A DNA stretch of 64,000 nt, taken from NCBI RefSeq assembly GCF_000164695.2, contig NC_014643.1, positions 992,001 through 1,056,000 of the forward strand, read 5' to 3'. Source of the stretch: Rothia dentocariosa ATCC 17931 (GTDB lineage Bacteria > Actinomycetota > Actinomycetes > Actinomycetales > Micrococcaceae). Position numbers and translations under genes: made by a program. Of this stretch, positions 60,499-64,000 are shown one piece after another. Under the pieces are notes generated by a model. That model ran no database searches, was not told the DNA's origin, and saw only the letters and a list, made by a program, of their open reading frames with translations. Each line of letters begins with the position of its first letter. Within the stretch, counting starts at the first letter, position 1.

Positions 60499-61176
60499 AT
60501 GGCGGACAACTACACATACCGGGATATTGCCAGCGGTGAAGCATTCCGCGAGCACCTGGGCTCACTGGGCTGGTCGAAACCACGCAAAAATCAGCCCGTA
60601 TTCACCCAAGAATACGGTGAAGACCTCATATTTCGGGTCGCTTTTCTCTACGCAACATTCAACCATATGCCGGGGAACTACAGCGGCATCCCGGCGTTTT
60701 ATGTGATGTCTAAAAAATGGCGTAAAACCCTGCGAAAAATATCGGCACACCTTGATCAGCCTCTTAAATCTGTGCCCTCCCCGCATGACGGCGATATGTA
60801 CTTTATAAGCGTTGGCCACCCCCGCTACCACGAATTTGTGGATCACGAAGCGAGAATGACTTACCTGAGGCCCGACGGGACACTCAATATAGAAGCATTC
60901 ACTCGTTTCAGCACCGCCGCTCATCGGTTCATGGAAATCTTTGATCTGGCGGACTATGTGGCGCTCACCGAGCAGGAGCTGCAGCAGCAGCGCCTCGATA
61001 CCGTGCTGCCGGATGTGCTCGGGTATTTGTCCGTAAACACGATGAACGACCTGCGCGATGAACTCTACCGGAACGTGCACGCACATCTTACCGACCGCGG
61101 CGCCACGCTCTTCGCGGATCAGCACGTGCTGCGACGCCGGTGGGATGTTATCGCAGACTATTTCTCACTGACCTGA
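60499..61176 (+). CDS. cytosolic protein of unknown function
   Basis: This protein of about 225 residues has no signal peptide or membrane segment. It is rich in aromatic residues (FYVMSKKWRKTL, DMYFISVGHPRYHEFVDHEAR). Its C-terminal third is acidic and helical, ending HVLRRRWDVIADYF. I recognise no family. ATG 60499 has GGGGG four to six bases upstream; in-frame ATG 60487 and 60436 are alternatives. It stands alone between divergent carbonic anhydrase and convergent ABC permease genes. Confidence 0.65.
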   Translation: MADNYTYRDIASGEAFREHLGSLGWSKPRKNQPVFTQEYGEDLIFRVAFLYATFNHMPGNYSGIPAFYVMSKKWRKTLRKISAHLDQPLKSVPSPHDGDMYFISVGHPRYHEFVDHEARMTYLRPDGTLNIEAFTRFSTAAHRFMEIFDLADYVALTEQELQQQRLDTVLPDVLGYLSVNTMNDLRDELYRNVHAHLTDRGATLFADQHVLRRRWDVIADYFSLT

Positions 61177-61215
61177 CAGGCGACGGTGAGAACCTTGTGA
61201 CGGGCACGGCAAAGC

Positions 61216-62088
61216 CTAAACCGGCAGGGAATGGGCGGTCTCAGGAATGCGCCTGACTCGCTGGCGCATCCAGGTGAACACCCACACCAGCACGAAAGCG
61301 GCGACCATCGTCAGCACAATCGTGCCGCCAGTCGGCAGGTTAAACGCCCACGAGAAGTACAGCCCCGCCGTCGAACACAGCACGCCGAAAACCGGTGAGA
61401 ACAGCATCATAGTGCCTAAACGGCGGCAGGTAAGCCGCGATGCGCTGGCCGGAACCACAATGAGCGCAAGCACCAGCACATTCCCGAGCGTCTGCAAAGA
61501 AATCACCACGGAAACCGTCACGAGCACATACAGCAAAATATCCAGCCACAGCACCGGCAAACCCAACGCGCGAGCACTTTCACGATCCAGGCTCACCGTC
61601 ACCAGCTGCCGATGAAATAGCCACAGAAGCAGCAGAATCCCGGCGGACATAGCCGCCGCCTGGGCAATATCGCCGCGTGAAACCCCCACAATCGAACCGA
61701 ACAAGAAATCCTGAATCGACCCCGAATACCCCGGTGCCAGAGAAATAATTACAATACCCAACGCGAACGAACCGGCAAAGAAAATACCGATCACCGAATC
61801 CTCACGCAGCTTCTGATTCTGGCTAAAAATAGCCACCAAAACCGCCGTAATAACGCCCGCGATCAGGCCCCCGAACACCAGGTTGCCGCCGATAACGAAC
61901 GCAACCGCCAAGCCGGGAAACACCGAGTGGGCCACAGCATCGCCAATAAAAACCATGCCGCGCATCATCACATGGCACCCCACCACGCCCGTCACCAAAG
62001 AAGCCAGCGTCACTGCGGCCAGGGCGCGCGGCAGAAACGCCAGGGAAGGGTTAAAAAGGTCAAACAGAAAATCGAGGGGAGTAATCAT
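61216..62088 (-). CDS. ABC transporter permease (metal-type, anchored-repeat system)
   Basis: This 290-residue permease has eight or nine transmembrane helices and the ABC-3 (ZnuB/TroC) family pattern: VTGVVGCHVMMRGMVFIGDAVAHSV, then a glycine-rich region and VLALIVVPASASRLTCRRL. Its ATG overlaps the ATPase stop by four bases. Linkage to an anchored-repeat surface protein assigns it to the 'anchored repeat-type ABC transporter' group. Metal uptake (Mn, Zn or Fe) is inferred from the ABC-3 family only. Confidence 0.88.
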   Translation of the reverse strand: MITPLDFLFDLFNPSLAFLPRALAAVTLASLVTGVVGCHVMMRGMVFIGDAVAHSVFPGLAVAFVIGGNLVFGGLIAGVITAVLVAIFSQNQKLREDSVIGIFFAGSFALGIVIISLAPGYSGSIQDFLFGSIVGVSRGDIAQAAAMSAGILLLLWLFHRQLVTVSLDRESARALGLPVLWLDILLYVLVTVSVVISLQTLGNVLVLALIVVPASASRLTCRRLGTMMLFSPVFGVLCSTAGLYFSWAFNLPTGGTIVLTMVAAFVLVWVFTWMRQRVRRIPETAHSLPV

Positions 62089-63005
62089 GCCGCTGCCTCC
62101 TGCGGGGTTACACGATGATCGGCAGGATGCCCCTGCCGGGTGCCGCCGGTCGAGTCGCCGCCTGCGCCCGGAACGCCAATCTTAGGCGATGGGCTTGTGC
62201 CCGCGCTTCCGCCTTTACCTGTGTTTTCACCCTCGCCCTCAAGTTCGTGCCCGTGCACCCAGGCGTAAAGCTGCTGCGGCGAAAAATCCTCGGCTTTGCC
62301 GTCCAAACTCAAGGAACCGCGCACCCCGCACAGCCGCGAACAAGACTCCCGCGCCGCCACAATATCGTGGGTAGACATCAGAATCGTCACGCCCTCGCCC
62401 GCCAGCTGCCGATACAGCTTAGTGAGCGCGGACTGGGTGGGCGCATCCACCCCCGTGAAGGGCTCGTCAAGAAGCAAAAGCGCCGGTTCAACCGCGAGAG
62501 CACGCGCCAGAAGCACCCGCTGCCGCTGCCCGCCGGAAAGCTCTCCGATAGGACGGTTTTTCAGCTGCATTAAATCCGTGCGTTCTAGGGCGTGAAAAAC
62601 CTTGACCCAATCCGCAGTTTTAGGGCGACGAAACCAGCCTATCTCGCGGGTTCGCCCGGTCATGACCGCATCCTTGACGGTGATCGGGAAATCCCACTGA
62701 AACTGGTGCTTCTGCGGCACATAGCCGATGCGCGCCCGCGCGGTGCGCGCAGTACTGCCCAGCACTCGAATGCTCCCCGAGGCAGGATGCAGCAGCCCCA
62801 TAATGGCACGTAACAGCGTGGTTTTTCCGGCACCGTTCGCCCCGAGAAGACCCACAAATTCGCCGGGGTTCAGGGTGAGCGAAAAGTCCCGCAGCACCGC
62901 CCGCCGCCCGTACCCCGCATAGAGGTTTTGGATGCTCAGCGTCGGATTTTCACTCCCCGGCGCAGGGTCATTTTTGGAGCCTAGCACAGTGGTACCTTTA
63001 TTCAT
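62085..63005 (-). CDS. ABC transporter ATPase (metal-type, anchored-repeat system)
   Basis: This 306-residue protein has one ATPase domain (about 20-230): Walker A GLLGANGAGKTT, signature GELSGGQRQRVLLARALA, Walker B LLLLDEPFTGVD, switch STHD. An unusual Gly/Ser/Thr-rich tail of about 60 residues follows. ATG 63005 has AAAGGA upstream and overlaps the stop of the surface-protein gene by eight bases. It couples to the permease gene at 62088. The family call is secure. Confidence 0.9.
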   Translation of the reverse strand: MNKGTTVLGSKNDPAPGSENPTLSIQNLYAGYGRRAVLRDFSLTLNPGEFVGLLGANGAGKTTLLRAIMGLLHPASGSIRVLGSTARTARARIGYVPQKHQFQWDFPITVKDAVMTGRTREIGWFRRPKTADWVKVFHALERTDLMQLKNRPIGELSGGQRQRVLLARALAVEPALLLLDEPFTGVDAPTQSALTKLYRQLAGEGVTILMSTHDIVAARESCSRLCGVRGSLSLDGKAEDFSPQQLYAWVHGHELEGEGENTGKGGSAGTSPSPKIGVPGAGGDSTGGTRQGHPADHRVTPQEAAA

Positions 63006-64000
63006 CCCGCGTGTCCTTTCCACTCGCCATGATGCGCTCGGCCTGCGCCTGCGCGGTCTTATTGCGGCGCATCATGAAGAGCCCCGCTGCGGCAAGCACC
63101 GCTACAGCCCCCGCGCCGAGCGCCACCGGAAGGACAGGGAACCCACCAGATGAGGCCCCCGAACTATCGGAAGCAGCCGCAGAGTGCGCGCCCTCCGAAT
63201 CGCCCGCCGGTGCCTGACCTGCGGCCTGCTGCGCCAGAGTGTACACCTCGTCCGCAGTCACCGAATCCCCGATGGCGAACTTCATATATCGGGTATCGGA
63301 AACAACCGAACCATCCGCAAGTTCCGCACGGGCCGTCACCTTCAGCAGATAGGCGCCGGGCTTGGTAAACACCCAATTGGCGTGGGTATGCGTGTTCTTC
63401 TCAACCCATATATCCTGCGGCTCGTGCTTGGACGAATCCCACAAAACCTGCGGCTTCGAGAAGTTCCCATTCTCCAGGTACAGCGTGAACTGCCCCGGTC
63501 CCTGAACCTGCTCTAGGGTGAGGGTGACCCCGCGCGGGGTTTTCTGCACAAGCCCCGGGTCCTGAGTGGTCCAGCCAGGCCAGACGACCCCCTTCGTCTC
63601 GGTCTGCGGAATCACATACACCTGCTCGCCGGGCTGCGCACCCACAAACGAATAACGGTCATCATCAGGAACCTGGCGCAGGGCCGCATCGGAGCCGCGG
63701 TACAGCACATCATCCACGCTGCGCCAGATGGGTGTAGCGGCATGATCGTCATGGATCATGAGCTGAAACTTACCGTCGGTAAAACGCGGACCCATATCAA
63801 CATGCCCACTCGAAATTTCGGTGCGTCCCGTGCCCACCGGCTGCTCGGGCGAGAGCGTTTGCTGCAGAGCCTTCTGCTCTTTACTGAGGTTATCGCTCGT
63901 GGCTGCCGTGCTTGACGATGCACCCGGCGCGGGCGTGTGATCGGCATATGCCGGATTGGCTATAGAGGCTGTGAGAGCCGCGCATAAAGCGAGCGAAATA
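62998..64000 (-). CDS. anchored-repeat ABC transporter-associated surface protein (5' partial)
   Basis: The reading frame stays open beyond the window's right edge. The first visible residues are the end of a signal peptide (SLALCAALTASIANPAYA), so only a few N-terminal residues are missing. The 333 visible residues show an actinobacterial surface-anchored repeat (about 200-245) with HTHANWVFTKPGAYLLKVTA and TRYMKFAIGD. A Ser/Ala-rich stretch, a C-terminal transmembrane helix and a basic tail follow. No LPXTG-like sorting signal is seen. It is the likely cell-surface component of the adjacent ABC system, and its function is inferred from the cluster. Confidence 0.85.
   Translation of the reverse strand, partial: ISLALCAALTASIANPAYADHTPAPGASSSTAATSDNLSKEQKALQQTLSPEQPVGTGRTEISSGHVDMGPRFTDGKFQLMIHDDHAATPIWRSVDDVLYRGSDAALRQVPDDDRYSFVGAQPGEQVYVIPQTETKGVVWPGWTTQDPGLVQKTPRGVTLTLEQVQGPGQFTLYLENGNFSKPQVLWDSSKHEPQDIWVEKNTHTHANWVFTKPGAYLLKVTARAELADGSVVSDTRYMKFAIGDSVTADEVYTLAQQAAGQAPAGDSEGAHSAAASDSSGASSGGFPVLPVALGAGAVAVLAAAGLFMMRRNKTAQAQAERIMASGKDTRDE

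Overview
The window looks like chromosomal DNA of a moderately high-GC Gram-positive actinobacterium, most probably Rothia (Micrococcaceae; my guess is the R. dentocariosa/R. aeria group). The evidence is the gene order crgA - class E sortase - pabA next to pknB-pknA-pbpA-ftsW/rodA-pstP-fhaB-fhaA, the fused MprF-LysRS protein LysX, a class I tRNA-Leu, and an anchored-repeat ABC transporter. The species is inferred from memory of gene content, not from a search.

Layout. 0-5 kb: an unidentified gene tail, a zinc-ribbon protein, a LysG/ArgP-like regulator overlapping a BASS-type transporter gene, then crgA, sortase E and pabA. 5-15 kb: the Ser/Thr kinase and cell-wall growth operon on the minus strand, tightly overlapped, followed by tRNA-Leu. 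15-24 kb: minus-strand housekeeping genes (AGCS symporter, lysX, nhaA, ferritin, marR). 24.3-26.0 kb: a 1.7-kb gene-free stretch with a probable small RNA and a striking cluster of DnaA boxes, ahead of sodA. 26.8-32.4 kb: an AlbA/ATP-binding regulator with an operator cluster, an AraC-MGMT fusion, and a single-chain MmeI-like restriction-modification enzyme. 32.6-38.3 kb: a heterodimeric ABC exporter and an ABC-F protein behind a 5' leader that looks like a ribosome-sensed attenuator. 38-45 kb: small accessory genes (methyltransferase, two MmpS-like proteins, Nudix regulator, monooxygenase, SRPBCC, TetR/MFS efflux pair). 45-49 kb: unrecognised membrane proteins and a LURP-one-like protein. 49.8-55.8 kb: a tandem array of ten small exported proteins, nine with Tat signals. 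56-64 kb: alcohol dehydrogenase, a candidate structured RNA, a SulP/carbonic anhydrase pair, an unknown protein, and a metal-type ABC transporter with its surface protein, whose 5' end is cut by the window edge.

The most novel material is the exported-protein array. Seven members appear to be stand-alone copies of the peptidoglycan-binding domain usually found at the C terminus of phage and bacterial lysins. They have nearly constant Tat signals, variable mature loops and no catalytic domain. Two further members share a small helical domain under different export signals. Other leads are the duplicated DnaA-box modules, the ABC-F attenuator, the AlbA operator cluster, two families of intergenic palindromes (one with an exact 25/14/25 geometry in three copies), and two candidate noncoding RNAs. 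No CRISPR array, rRNA, transposase or prophage was seen.
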